64,000 nucleotides of DNA from Pirellula sp. Lineage in GTDB: Bacteria > Planctomycetota > Planctomycetia > Pirellulales > Lacipirellulaceae. The notes beneath the pieces are model-generated. The model was not told the DNA's origin. It saw only the letters and a program-made list of their open reading frames with translations, and ran no database searches. This document shows, piece after piece, positions 55,750 to 63,788 of the stretch. The DNA is taken from positions 35,617 to 99,616 of the forward strand of contig PNKX01000020.1 of NCBI GenBank assembly GCA_013822725.1, read 5' to 3'. The translations under genes were made by a program, and so were the position numbers. How positions within the stretch are numbered: the first letter of the stretch is position 1; every line of letters starts with the position of its first letter.

Positions 55750-56736
55750 ATGCCTGAACCCTCCCCCATGCCCGATCGTCGCTTCGTCAGCCAACTCGCC
55801 CATAACGAACCGGTGCAGCAGGTCTTTCTCGCCTCCGAGAAGCTGCTGCGGCCGAACAAGAACGGCAACCTCTACCTCCAGGTCGATCTGAGCGACCGGA
55901 GCGGGTCGATCAACACCCGCATGTGGAACGCCAGCGAGGACGACTACAAGGCGTTCGAGAATGGCGACTTCGTCGTGGTCGACGGCGCCACGCAGTTGTT
56001 TCAGGGGAACATGCAGCTGATCGCCAACCGCATCCGCCGCGCGCGGCCCGACGAGGTGTGCGAAGCCGACTTCATGACGCTGCAAACAGCTGACGTCGAC
56101 CGCATGCGCGCCCGCCTGGTCGAAATCCTTGCCAAGATCCAAACGCCGCCGCTGCAGCGACTGGTGAAGGCGTTCGCCGACGACTCGGTCTTCATGGACA
56201 AGTTCTGCATCGCCCCCGCGGGCATGAAGAATCACCACGGCTACAAGAGCGGCCTGCTCGAGCACGTCGTCAGCTTGCTGGAGCTGGTGCTGGTCGTCGC
56301 CCCGCGCTACCCGCAACTCGACCAGGACAAGCTGCTGGTCGGCGCCTTCCTCCACGACGCCGCGAAGGTCGACGAGCTGAGCTACGACCGCGACATCTCC
56401 TATACCGACGAAGGTCAGATGCTCGGCCACATGATCATGGGGATCACGATGGTCGACGACAAAGTCCGCGAAGCGATCCGCAAAGACGGCATGCCGATGC
56501 CCGAGAAGCTGATCACCGAGATCAAGCACATGATCGTCAGCCACCACGGCGAGTACGAATACGGCAGCTCGAAGCTGCCGATGACGCTCGAAGCGGTGGC
56601 GCTGCATCACTTGGACAACCTCGACGCGAAGCTGGCGAGCTTCACGCAGCTGATCAAGGACTGCCCGAACGCAGATAGCCCGTGGACGCAGTACTTCACG
56701 CAGATCGGGCGGAAGCTTTACAAGGGAGCGATGTAA
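55750..56736 (+). CDS. 3'-5' exoribonuclease YhaM family (OB-fold + HD domain)
   Basis: A 328-residue protein. Residues 15-110 form an OB-fold nucleic-acid-binding domain (LLRPNKNGNLYLQVDLSDRS, GSINTRMWNASEDDYKAFEN). Residues 155-320 are an HD phosphohydrolase domain: NHHGYKSGLLEHVVSLLEL, FLHDAAKVDEL, IVSHHGEYEYGSSKLP and HHLDNLDAK provide the His/Asp metal ligands. YhaM of Bacillus trims RNA and single-stranded DNA from the 3' end. RNase R is encoded 200 bp downstream on the same strand, so this looks like an RNA-turnover pair. Start at 55750 or 55768; neither has a clear ribosome-binding site. Confidence 0.88.
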   Translation: MPEPSPMPDRRFVSQLAHNEPVQQVFLASEKLLRPNKNGNLYLQVDLSDRSGSINTRMWNASEDDYKAFENGDFVVVDGATQLFQGNMQLIANRIRRARPDEVCEADFMTLQTADVDRMRARLVEILAKIQTPPLQRLVKAFADDSVFMDKFCIAPAGMKNHHGYKSGLLEHVVSLLELVLVVAPRYPQLDQDKLLVGAFLHDAAKVDELSYDRDISYTDEGQMLGHMIMGITMVDDKVREAIRKDGMPMPEKLITEIKHMIVSHHGEYEYGSSKLPMTLEAVALHHLDNLDAKLASFTQLIKDCPNADSPWTQYFTQIGRKLYKGAM

Positions 56737-56744
56737 CCACCCAA

Positions 56745-56882
56745 GCGAGCCGGGGCGTCCCGCCCCCGGCGCATTAAAAAGAGAAAACTAACCATGAAGA
56801 CACCAAGGCACAAAGGACGCACCAGGGACAAGACAATCTGAAACCGCCAATGAACGCCGGGGGCGGGACGCCCCGGCTCGCA
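56745..56882. repeat. Family K inverted repeat with nested CCATGAAGACACC unit
   Basis: Outer arms GCGAGCCGGGGCGTCCCGCC (56745-) and GGCGGGACGCCCCGGCTCGC (-56882), exact complements over at least 24 bases. Inside starts AACCATGAAGACACCAAGGC, whose complement (TTTTGTGCCCTTCGTGACTT, CGTGGTTA) lies just beyond the right arm at 56889-56916. The nesting suggests one element inserted into another. Confidence 0.8.
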
Positions 56883-56940
56883 CATACGTTTTGTGCCCTT
56901 CGTGACTTCGTGGTTACTCCCCACATTTCATCAAAGCATC

Positions 56941-59448
56941 ATGCAACATCTCCGCGAAGAAATACTCTCGATCGTCAATCACGCCGACTATAAGGCGATG
57001 AAGCCGAAGCTGATCGCTAAGCGGCTCGGCCTCACCGGCGACGAGGCTGAGACGGTGCGTAAGACCGTCAAGAAGATGGTCCGCGAAGGGTTGTTGGCGT
57101 ATGGGTCGAACCATATGGTGTTGCCGGTCGCCGGAGGGGGGAAGGCGGAAGGGAGACGGGGGAAGGCTCCGGCAGACGAAGCGACCACGAGTTCAGAAGA
57201 ACTCCCCACGCCGTTGGAACCATTTAGCCCGCTCCCGACAGGGGCGGTCGACGACGCTGGCGATCAATCGGAATCGAAACCCAAGAAGAAAAAACCGAAG
57301 GGTGATCCCGACCATATCGTCGGCGCGTTCCGCCGGATGGAAGCAGGCTTCGGCTTCGTCCGTCCCGAGGGAACGCAACGCGTCGAGGGCCGTGACGCCG
57401 ACATTTTCATTCCTGCCAATGCCGCCGGCGACGCCGCCAGCGGCGACACGGTGAGCGTCAAGCTCAGCCAGCGCGGCCGTGGCGGCAAGATGGAAGGCCG
57501 CATCATCGACGTCGTCACCCGCGCCACGAATCGCTTTGTCGGCACGTACTTCGAGCAAGGCGGCATGGGGATGGTGCAGATCGACGGCAAGCTGTTCACG
57601 CAGCCGATCTACGTCGGCGACCCTGGCGCCAAGGGAGTGCAGCACGACGACAAGGTCGTCATCGAAATGGTCCGCTTCCCCTCGCACGTTCACGACGGCG
57701 AAGGGGTGATCATCGAAGTCCTCGGCAACCGCGGTCTGCCGGGGGTCGACACGCTGTCGATCATGCACGAGTACAGCCTGCCGGGGCCGTTCGCCGAGGA
57801 CGCCCTCGAAGACGCGCGCCTCCAGGCGGAGAAGTTCGACGAATCGATCGGCACAGAGAGTTCGGGATTCCATCGGCAGGACATCACCGGCGAGACGATC
57901 ATCACGATCGACCCCGTGACGGCCCGCGACTTCGACGACGCCATCTCGCTCACGCGCGCCGACAACGGCCACTGGTTGCTCGGCGTCCACATCGCCGACG
58001 TCTCGCACTTCGTGCAACCGAAGACGGCCCTTGATCGCGAAGCGAAAGATCGGGCCACCAGCGTCTACTTGCCTGATCGCGTGATCCCGATGTTGCCGGA
58101 GATCATTTCGAACAACCTCGCCAGCTTGCAGCCCGACCGCGTGCGTTACGCGATCACGGCACGCATCGAGTTCACCGCCGACGGGGTGCGCATCGGGACC
58201 GATGTCTTTAAGAGCGTGATCAAAAGCCGGCGGCGGTTTACATACGAAGAGGTCGACGAGTACCTCCTCGCCCGCGGCATGGTTAGCCGCGCGGCGCAGC
58301 CAAGCGCGAGCCCCACCGAAACGCCCTCCCCTAAAAAGCCAGCTCGCCCCGCAAAATCCACCGCCAGCGTCTTCTCCAACCTCACCCCAGAGGTCGACGC
58401 CCTCCTCGAACGGATGTTCGCGCTCGCGATGCAACTCCGCGAGCGCCGCTTCCGCCGCGGGGCGCTCGAACTAAACCGTCCCGAACTAGAGATTGATCTC
58501 GACAAAGATGGCCGCGTCACCGGCGCTCATCTGGAGATCAACACCGAGAGCCATCAGATCATCGAAGAGTTCATGCTCGCCGCCAACGAGGCGGTCGCTG
58601 AAAAACTGTTCGACGACGAGCTGATCTTCCTCCGCCGCGTCCATGGCGCCCCCGATCCGCGGAAGCTGAAGGCCCTCACCGCATTCGTCGGCGAGCTCGG
58701 CATCAAGACCGATAGCCTGGAAAGCCGCTTCGCGCTGCAAAAGCTGCTCAAAGATATCGAGGGCGATCCCCGCGAGGCGGCCATCAACTACGCCACGCTC
58801 CGCTCGATGCAGCGCGCCGTCTACAGCCCCGAAGAAGCGGGCCACTTCGCGCTAGCGAGCGAATGCTACTGCCACTTCACCTCGCCGATTCGCCGCTACC
58901 CCGACCTGACGGTCCATCGGCTGATCGACGACCTCGCCCAGGGGAAGAAGCCCCTGCAAAACCTGGAGACGCTGCTGATCCTCGGCGACCACTGCAGCGA
59001 CCGCGAACAGCGGGCCACCGAGGCCGAGCGCGAACTGAACAAAGTCAAACTACTCAACTACTTCGCCGACAAAATCGGCACGGAGATGAACGGCTACATC
59101 ACCGGGGTGGAAAGCTTCGGGCTGTTCGTCACCGGTTCCGACATCCCGGCCGAGGGTTTTATTCCGATCGCCGCGCTGACTGACGACTATTACCGCTTCG
59201 ATCGCGCCGGCCATGTGGTTCACGGCCTGCGGAACGGCAATTCGTACCGTCTGGGCGATACGGTCCGCGTCGCCGTCGCGGCAGTCGACGTCGACCGGCG
59301 GCAGCTCGACTTCCGGCTGCTCGGCCGCGTCGGCAAGTCGAACGTCCCCGCCCCCAGAACCCGCAGCCGCCGCAGTCCTGCCGGGCAGGCTCCCGCCAAG
59401 CCGGCGAAGAAGAAGGGCCCGCGTAAGGGGGGCAAGGGGAGACGGTAG
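56941..59448 (+). CDS. rnr: Ribonuclease R
   Basis: An 835-residue 3'-5' exoribonuclease for structured RNA. Domains: an N-terminal winged-helix-like segment (residues 1-60), a variable Glu/Lys/Pro linker, and two cold-shock domains (FRRMEAGFGFVRPEG; QGGMGMVQIDGKLF). The RNB catalytic domain holds TIDPVTARDFDDAISL with its Asp cluster and LADVSHF-type strands, and the S1 domain is GYITGVESFGLFVTG near 720. A basic tail (PAKPAKKKGPRKGGKGRR) ends it. An insert of about 40 residues rich in Pro/Ser/Thr/Lys (near residues 455-490) interrupts the RNB domain. The ATG at 56941 is chosen from homology. Confidence 0.95.
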   Translation: MQHLREEILSIVNHADYKAMKPKLIAKRLGLTGDEAETVRKTVKKMVREGLLAYGSNHMVLPVAGGGKAEGRRGKAPADEATTSSEELPTPLEPFSPLPTGAVDDAGDQSESKPKKKKPKGDPDHIVGAFRRMEAGFGFVRPEGTQRVEGRDADIFIPANAAGDAASGDTVSVKLSQRGRGGKMEGRIIDVVTRATNRFVGTYFEQGGMGMVQIDGKLFTQPIYVGDPGAKGVQHDDKVVIEMVRFPSHVHDGEGVIIEVLGNRGLPGVDTLSIMHEYSLPGPFAEDALEDARLQAEKFDESIGTESSGFHRQDITGETIITIDPVTARDFDDAISLTRADNGHWLLGVHIADVSHFVQPKTALDREAKDRATSVYLPDRVIPMLPEIISNNLASLQPDRVRYAITARIEFTADGVRIGTDVFKSVIKSRRRFTYEEVDEYLLARGMVSRAAQPSASPTETPSPKKPARPAKSTASVFSNLTPEVDALLERMFALAMQLRERRFRRGALELNRPELEIDLDKDGRVTGAHLEINTESHQIIEEFMLAANEAVAEKLFDDELIFLRRVHGAPDPRKLKALTAFVGELGIKTDSLESRFALQKLLKDIEGDPREAAINYATLRSMQRAVYSPEEAGHFALASECYCHFTSPIRRYPDLTVHRLIDDLAQGKKPLQNLETLLILGDHCSDREQRATEAERELNKVKLLNYFADKIGTEMNGYITGVESFGLFVTGSDIPAEGFIPIAALTDDYYRFDRAGHVVHGLRNGNSYRLGDTVRVAVAAVDVDRRQLDFRLLGRVGKSNVPAPRTRSRRSPAGQAPAKPAKKKGPRKGGKGRR

Positions 59449-59506
59449 CGGCAGCGAATCTCGCGATCACGTCGGCCCCGACAAACGAACCACCACACCG
59501 CTACAA

Positions 59507-59562
59507 CCCATTTAGCCGCGGGGCTCGCCCCGCGACCCGCCGCGAGCGGCGGGGCTAAATGG
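59507..59562. repeat. Family A dispersed inverted repeat (A4)
   Basis: Arms CCCATTTAGCCGCGGGGCTC and GCCGCGAGCGGCGGGGCTAA with ATGG. The left arm is identical to that of A1. It lies between rnr and the DUF559 element. Confidence 0.8.
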
Positions 59563-59677
59563 CCGTAGCGGTTGGCACACCGAAAATCGGCGCTCATTCG
59601 CCACGGCGCCTACCCCCTTCGCCTGCCGGCCCCTGGCGACCCGCCCTGCCGCCCGTAGAATACGGCTTCCGCGAGAA

Positions 59678-60151
59678 TCCCCCTCCCTCGCAGGGAGGGG
59701 CTAGGGGAGGGATTCACGACCCCGCAAGCCACCACATGAGCATGCGCCCATTAAAACGCGTCACCAAGGTCACCCGAGATCGAGCGATCGATTTGCGCAA
59801 GCAAGCGACGCATCCAGAGAAGTTACTGTGGTCGATCCTCAGCAGTCGCCAGCTTGCTGGGCTGAAGTTTCGCCGACAACATCCGATCGAGCCTTTTATC
59901 GTCGACTTCTACTGCGCTGAAGCCAAGTTGGTGATCGAACTCGACGGAGAAAGCCACAACGGTCGCGAGTCGTATGATGCAGAGCGTTCAAAGCTTTTGG
60001 CGAATCTTGGATTGAACGTGATGCGAATCACCAACGACGAAGTGCTGACCAATCTCGACGGAGTAGCGGAGGGCATTTTGAGGGTGGTTCGTCTTGCGCA
60101 GGAGAAACGTCGAGAATCCCTCCCCTAGCCCCTCCCTGCGAGGGAGGGGGA
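59678..60151 (+). mobile_element. Putative DUF559 endonuclease element with 43-bp terminal inverted repeats
   Basis: Left end 59678-59720 and right end 60109-60151 are inverted repeats identical at 42 of 43 positions; the outer 38 bases are perfect. Each end holds the hairpin CCCCTCCCT-CGC-AGGGAGGGG, followed inward by CTAGGGGAGGGATTC. Between the ends is a single DUF559 nuclease gene, whose TAG stop lies in the right repeat (CCCTAGCCCC). The unit is 474 bp. No target-site duplication is obvious outside the ends. The layout suggests a minimal mobile unit, comparable in principle to REP/RAYT modules but with a Vsr-like nuclease. Confidence 0.6.
59736..60128 (+). CDS. DUF559 (Vsr/restriction-endonuclease-like) nuclease
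   Basis: A 130-residue protein of the DUF559 family, a branch of the PD-(D/E)xK superfamily related to very-short-patch repair endonucleases. The opening RARDL-like helix reads VTRDRAIDLRKQATHPEKLL then WSILSSRQLAGLKFRRQHPI. The probable catalytic core is FIVDFYCAEAKLVIELDGES (Asp ... Glu-x-Asp), and a further conserved part is YDAERSKLLANLGLNVMRI. The protein ends RRESLP, encoded by the inner edge of the right terminal repeat, so the stop codon is supplied by the repeat. The ATG at 59736 lies 15 bases after the left repeat. No other genes belong to the unit; gcvT starts 115 bp later. Confidence 0.85.
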   Translation: MSMRPLKRVTKVTRDRAIDLRKQATHPEKLLWSILSSRQLAGLKFRRQHPIEPFIVDFYCAEAKLVIELDGESHNGRESYDAERSKLLANLGLNVMRITNDEVLTNLDGVAEGILRVVRLAQEKRRESLP

Positions 60152-60243
60152 AAAGAAAAAACTCTGCGCAATCTCGATTCTTCCGCCCCCCACCCAATTC
60201 CCGTACAACAACGACTCTCCCCTCTCCCGGGCAGCCCAACTTC

Positions 60244-61365
60244 ATGAACGACGAATCGGAACTCTTGCGGACGCCGCTTCATGGTTGGCACGTCGCCCAC
60301 GGCGGGCGGATGGTCGACTTCGCCGGCTGGTCGATGCCGGTGCAGTACACCTCGATCGTCGAAGAACATCAGGCGACCCGCAAAGCCGCCGGGCTGTTCG
60401 ACATCTCGCACATGGGTCGGTTGATCATCGACGGTCCCGACGCGCAGCGGTTCCTCGATTCGCTCCTCACGCGGCGCATCGACGACATGACTCCCGGGCA
60501 GGTCCGCTACTCGCTCGTCTGCAACGAGTCGGCCGGCGTTCTCGACGACATCCTCGTCTATCAGATCCAACTCCCCGAAGGGGGCCTCAGCGGTTACGGG
60601 CTGGTGGTCAACGCCAGCAACCGGACGAAGATCGTCTCGTGGCTCAACCAACGCCGCGGCGACTTCGACGTCGGCATCGACGACAAGACCGCCGACTACG
60701 CGATGATTTCGATTCAAGGCCCCAAGGCGATCGAAGTCCTCGACGCGATTTGCGACCATGAGCTCACTTCGCTACGCTACTACTTCGGCGTGATGGCTCG
60801 CGTGGCGTCGTTCCGCTCGTTCGTCAGCCGCACCGGCTACACGGGCGAGGATGGCTGCGAGATCATCTGCGACGCCGCCGACGCCGGCATCATTTGGACG
60901 CGGCTCATCGAGCGGGCCGAACCGCTCGGCGGCGGACCAGTTGGCTTGGCAGCGCGCGATACGCTACGGCTCGAAGCCGGCATGCCGCTTTACGGGCACG
61001 AGTTATCCGAGCAAATCAATCCGGTACAGGCCGATCTCAACTTTGCGATTAACCTCCGCGGCCGCGAGTTCGTTGGCCGCGAGGCGATCATTGAGGCCCA
61101 AAAGAATCACCAGCAATCGGTCCGCGTTGGTTTGCAGCTCGAAGGCAAACGCCCGGCTCGCGAAGGTGCCGTCATCCTGCACGGCGACGAGCCCGTTGGC
61201 GCCGTGACGAGCGGCACGTTCTCGCCGACGTTTGAACGGCCGATCGCGATGGGCTTCGTCAAACAAACCGCCGCCGCCCCCGGCACCCCGCTGGCCGTCG
61301 ACATCCGCGGCCAACACCACCCCGCCCAAGTCGTCCCGCTGCCGTTTTATCAGCGCGGGAAGTAG
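60244..61365 (+). CDS. gcvT: Glycine cleavage system T protein (aminomethyltransferase)
   Basis: A 373-residue folate-dependent enzyme that releases ammonia from the aminomethyl group on GcvH and makes 5,10-methylene-THF. Signature stretches are HGGRMVDFAGWSMPVQY, LFDISHMGRLIIDGPDA, GYTGEDGCEI and LAARDTLRLEAGMPLYGHEL. The C-terminal domain holds GAVTSGTFSPTFERPIAMGF. The ATG at 60244 follows directly the conserved family start. It heads the glycine-cleavage gene set gcvT-gcvH-gcvPA-gcvPB, with a repeat in each gap. Confidence 0.96.
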   Translation: MNDESELLRTPLHGWHVAHGGRMVDFAGWSMPVQYTSIVEEHQATRKAAGLFDISHMGRLIIDGPDAQRFLDSLLTRRIDDMTPGQVRYSLVCNESAGVLDDILVYQIQLPEGGLSGYGLVVNASNRTKIVSWLNQRRGDFDVGIDDKTADYAMISIQGPKAIEVLDAICDHELTSLRYYFGVMARVASFRSFVSRTGYTGEDGCEIICDAADAGIIWTRLIERAEPLGGGPVGLAARDTLRLEAGMPLYGHELSEQINPVQADLNFAINLRGREFVGREAIIEAQKNHQQSVRVGLQLEGKRPAREGAVILHGDEPVGAVTSGTFSPTFERPIAMGFVKQTAAAPGTPLAVDIRGQHHPAQVVPLPFYQRGK

Positions 61366-61376
61366 TTTAGTTATTT

Positions 61377-61615
61377 GTCTCTCGCAAAGCCGCGAAGGCG
61401 CAAAGGAAACGCAAAGAAGAAATGCATTTAACCACGAAACACACGAAAGGAACGAAAAGAAAACAGTTGAGAGAAGAATAAGAGCTGGTTTCGCAATGCA
61501 ATTGCTTCATTCGTTAACCTTTTCTTCCTTTCGTCGTTTTCGTGTGTTTCGTGGTTAAAAATCCTCCCCGCATTTCTTTGCGATCCCTTTGCACCTTAGC
61601 GCCTTTGCGAGAAAC
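61377..61615. repeat. Nested long inverted repeat (CGCAAAGCCGCGAAGGCGC type)
   Basis: Outer arms CTCGCAAAGCCGCGAAGGCG with CAAAGGAAACGCAAAG, and CTTTGCACCTTAGCGCCTTT with GCGAG. Nested: TTAACCACGAAACACACGAA...TTCGTGTGTTTCGTGGTTAA (61429-61560), related to the element at 13907. It fills the gap between gcvT and gcvH. Confidence 0.8.
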
Positions 61616-61649
61616 ACAAAAGCCCCCATAACATCGGGAGATTGCAGAA

Positions 61650-62048
61650 GTGAAACCCGAAGACCTCCACTACGCCAAAACGCACGAATGGGTCTCCATT
61701 TCCGAAGTCGGCGGCGCCAAGGTCGCCACCGTCGGCATCTCGGCCTTTGCCGTGGAAGCCCTCACCGACCTGGTATTCATCGAACTGCCGAAAGTCGGCG
61801 CCCAGGTCGAAGCGGAGCAGCCATTCTGCGAAGTTGAATCGGTCAAGGCTGTGAGCGACGTCTACGCCCCCGTCACCGGCGAGGTGATCGAGGTCAACAC
61901 GGCGCTTCCCGACAGCCTCGAGATCCTCAGCACCGATCCCTACATCAAAGGCTGGATCGCCAAGATCCGCATCACCGACGAATCGAACCTCGGCAACCTG
62001 CTGGACTTCGCCGCGTACGAAAAGCAGTGCGCTGAAGAAGGGCACTAA
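61650..62048 (+). CDS. gcvH: Glycine cleavage system H protein
   Basis: A 132-residue lipoyl carrier protein. The start is GTG with GGGAG about eleven bases upstream. HYAKTHEWVSI and VGISAFAVEALTDLVFIELP are the typical blocks. The lipoylated Lys66 is in CEVESVKAVSDVYAPVTGEV, and the C-terminal helix (ESNLGNLLDFAAYEKQCAEE) is normal. It shuttles the methylamine intermediate between the P, T and L proteins. Confidence 0.95.
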   Translation: MKPEDLHYAKTHEWVSISEVGGAKVATVGISAFAVEALTDLVFIELPKVGAQVEAEQPFCEVESVKAVSDVYAPVTGEVIEVNTALPDSLEILSTDPYIKGWIAKIRITDESNLGNLLDFAAYEKQCAEEGH

Positions 62049-62088
62049 GCCGCCGCGTCGTCAACGAGTTGCATCCGCCTCCAACGAA

Positions 62089-62210
62089 GAATAGGACGCG
62101 GATTTTCGCAGATTGGACGGATTTTCGCGGATGACTTGGGAAGGCCGTTTCAACGAACAGGAATGATCAGCGTCAATCCGCTGAATCCGCGTTCATCCGC
62201 GTCCCATTCT
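62089..62210. repeat. Family C long inverted repeat (C3)
   Basis: Left arm ATAGGACGCGGATTTTCGCA with GATTGGACGGATTTTCGCGG; right arm CAATCCGCTGAATCCGCGTT with CATCCGCGTCCCATTC. It lies between gcvH and gcvPA. Confidence 0.8.
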
Positions 62211-62226
62211 TAGCAGCACCAAACAC

Positions 62227-63594
62227 ATGCCTTACCACTACAACACCGCTGAAGATCAGGCCGAAATGCTCGCCGCGATTGGCGCCGCGAGCATCGACGA
62301 GCTCTTCGCTCCCATCCCCGACGCCCTGCAGCTCAAGCGGCCGCTGAATTTGCCGCCGGCGCTCTCGGAGATGGAGCTCGATCAGCATCTGCGGCAACTC
62401 ACCGCGCTGAACGACCACGCTGGCACGAAGGTCTGCTTCCTCGGCGGGGGGAGCTACGATCACTTCGTGCCGTCGGTCTGCGACGTCATCGGCTCGCGGA
62501 GCGAGTTCTACACCTCGTACACGCCCTACCAGGCCGAAGCGAGCCAGGGCAATCTGCAGGTGATGTTCGAGTACCAGTCGCTGATCGCGCGGCTGACCGG
62601 ACTCGACGTGGCGAATAGCAGCCTTTACGACGGCGCCAGCGCCGCGGCCGAGGCGGTGTTGATGGCGCTCCACGCGGGCGGCAGTCGTAACAAGGTGATC
62701 GCACCGTCGTCGCTCCATCCGGAGTATCGTCAGACGATCGAGACTTATTTCGAGAACATCGACGCCGAACTCGTCACGCTTGACTGCCCGGCCGGCGTGC
62801 TCGACGCCGACGCCCTCGCCGCGGCGATCGACGACAAAACGGCCGCCGTACTGCTGCAGCAACCGAACTTCTTCGGCTGCGTTGAAGACGCCGACCGCGT
62901 CGCCGCCGTCGCCAAGCAAGCCGGCGCGTTGCTGGTTGCGGTGTTCGATCCAATCAGCCTCGGCATTCTCAAGCGCCCCGGCGACTACGGCGCGAGCATC
63001 GCCGTCGCCGAAGGGCACACGCTCGGCACGCCGATGAGCTACGGCGGCCCTTACCTCGGCATCATGGCGTGCGACAACTCGCTCGTCCGCCGCATGCCGG
63101 GCCGGATCGTCGGCGAGACGGTCGACCGCCGCGGCAAGAAGTGCTACGTCCTCACGATGCAAACCCGCGAGCAGCACATTCGCCGTGACAAGGCGACGAG
63201 CAACGTCTGCACCAACCAGGCGCTCTTCGCCGTCCGCGCGAGCGTCTACCTCGCCCAAGCCGGCCCGCAAGGCCTCCGCGAAACGGCCAATCTCTGCTTG
63301 CAGAAGACCCGCTACCTCGCTGAGCAGCTCTGCCAGAACGAACGGTTCAGCCAAGCGTTCGACGCTCCGACGTTCAAGGAAGTCGTCATCCGCGACGCCG
63401 AGAACAAGGTAGACGTTCTCCTCCGCGACGCCCTCGACGCCGGCTATCTCGCCGGCCTGCCGCTCGGTCGCTGGTATCCAGAACTGAGCGACTGCTTCCT
63501 GGTGGCCGTCACCGAGAAGCGGACGAAGGCCGACATCGACGGACTGGTGAAGTCGCTCATTGCCAAGTCCGCGCGACAACCGGCTCACGCGTAA
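62227..63594 (+). CDS. gcvPA: Glycine dehydrogenase (decarboxylating), subunit 1
   Basis: A 455-residue subunit, the N-terminal half of the P protein in organisms where P is split in two. Typical stretches are YHYNTAEDQAEMLAAIG, CFLGGGSYDHFVPSVCDVI, YTPYQAEASQGNLQVMFEYQ and SLYDGASAAAEAVLMAL, GTPMSYGGPYLGIMA and RMPGRIVGETVDRRGKKCYV. With subunit 2 it decarboxylates glycine using PLP and passes the methylamine to GcvH; the PLP Lys is on subunit 2. Length is normal for the split form. Confidence 0.96.
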   Translation: MPYHYNTAEDQAEMLAAIGAASIDELFAPIPDALQLKRPLNLPPALSEMELDQHLRQLTALNDHAGTKVCFLGGGSYDHFVPSVCDVIGSRSEFYTSYTPYQAEASQGNLQVMFEYQSLIARLTGLDVANSSLYDGASAAAEAVLMALHAGGSRNKVIAPSSLHPEYRQTIETYFENIDAELVTLDCPAGVLDADALAAAIDDKTAAVLLQQPNFFGCVEDADRVAAVAKQAGALLVAVFDPISLGILKRPGDYGASIAVAEGHTLGTPMSYGGPYLGIMACDNSLVRRMPGRIVGETVDRRGKKCYVLTMQTREQHIRRDKATSNVCTNQALFAVRASVYLAQAGPQGLRETANLCLQKTRYLAEQLCQNERFSQAFDAPTFKEVVIRDAENKVDVLLRDALDAGYLAGLPLGRWYPELSDCFLVAVTEKRTKADIDGLVKSLIAKSARQPAHA

Positions 63595-63603
63595 GAAGAA
63601 ATA

Positions 63604-63769
63604 CTTAACCGCCAAGGACGCCAAGAGCGCCAAGAAATACAAAAGACAAAACAGGAACCGCTGATGAACGCAGATTAACGCAGATGAATTGATTTCTTAT
63701 CGGCGTTTATCTGTGTTCATCGGCGGTTCCCAAGTTCCCCCTTGGCGCTCTTGGCGTCCTTGGCGGTTC
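63604..63769. repeat. Family D long nested inverted repeat (D5)
   Basis: Outer arms CTTAACCGCCAAGGACGCCA with AGAGCGCCAAG, and CTTGGCGCTCTTGGCGTCCT with TGGCGGTT. Nested: GGAACCGCTGATGAACGCAG...CTGTGTTCATCGGCGGTTCC, the same inner pair as in D3. Confidence 0.85.
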
Positions 63770-63788
63770 AAAAAAGAAGTAAAAACAG

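Noticed and set aside
55402..56610. 402-codon minus-strand frame ending in repeat DNA
   Set aside because: Antisense to the YhaM-like gene. Its C-terminal part is the translated D4 repeat, a common source of spurious proteins.
62173..63642. 489-codon open frame on the minus strand
   Set aside because: Antisense shadow of gcvPA. The plus-strand gene has clear family motifs.
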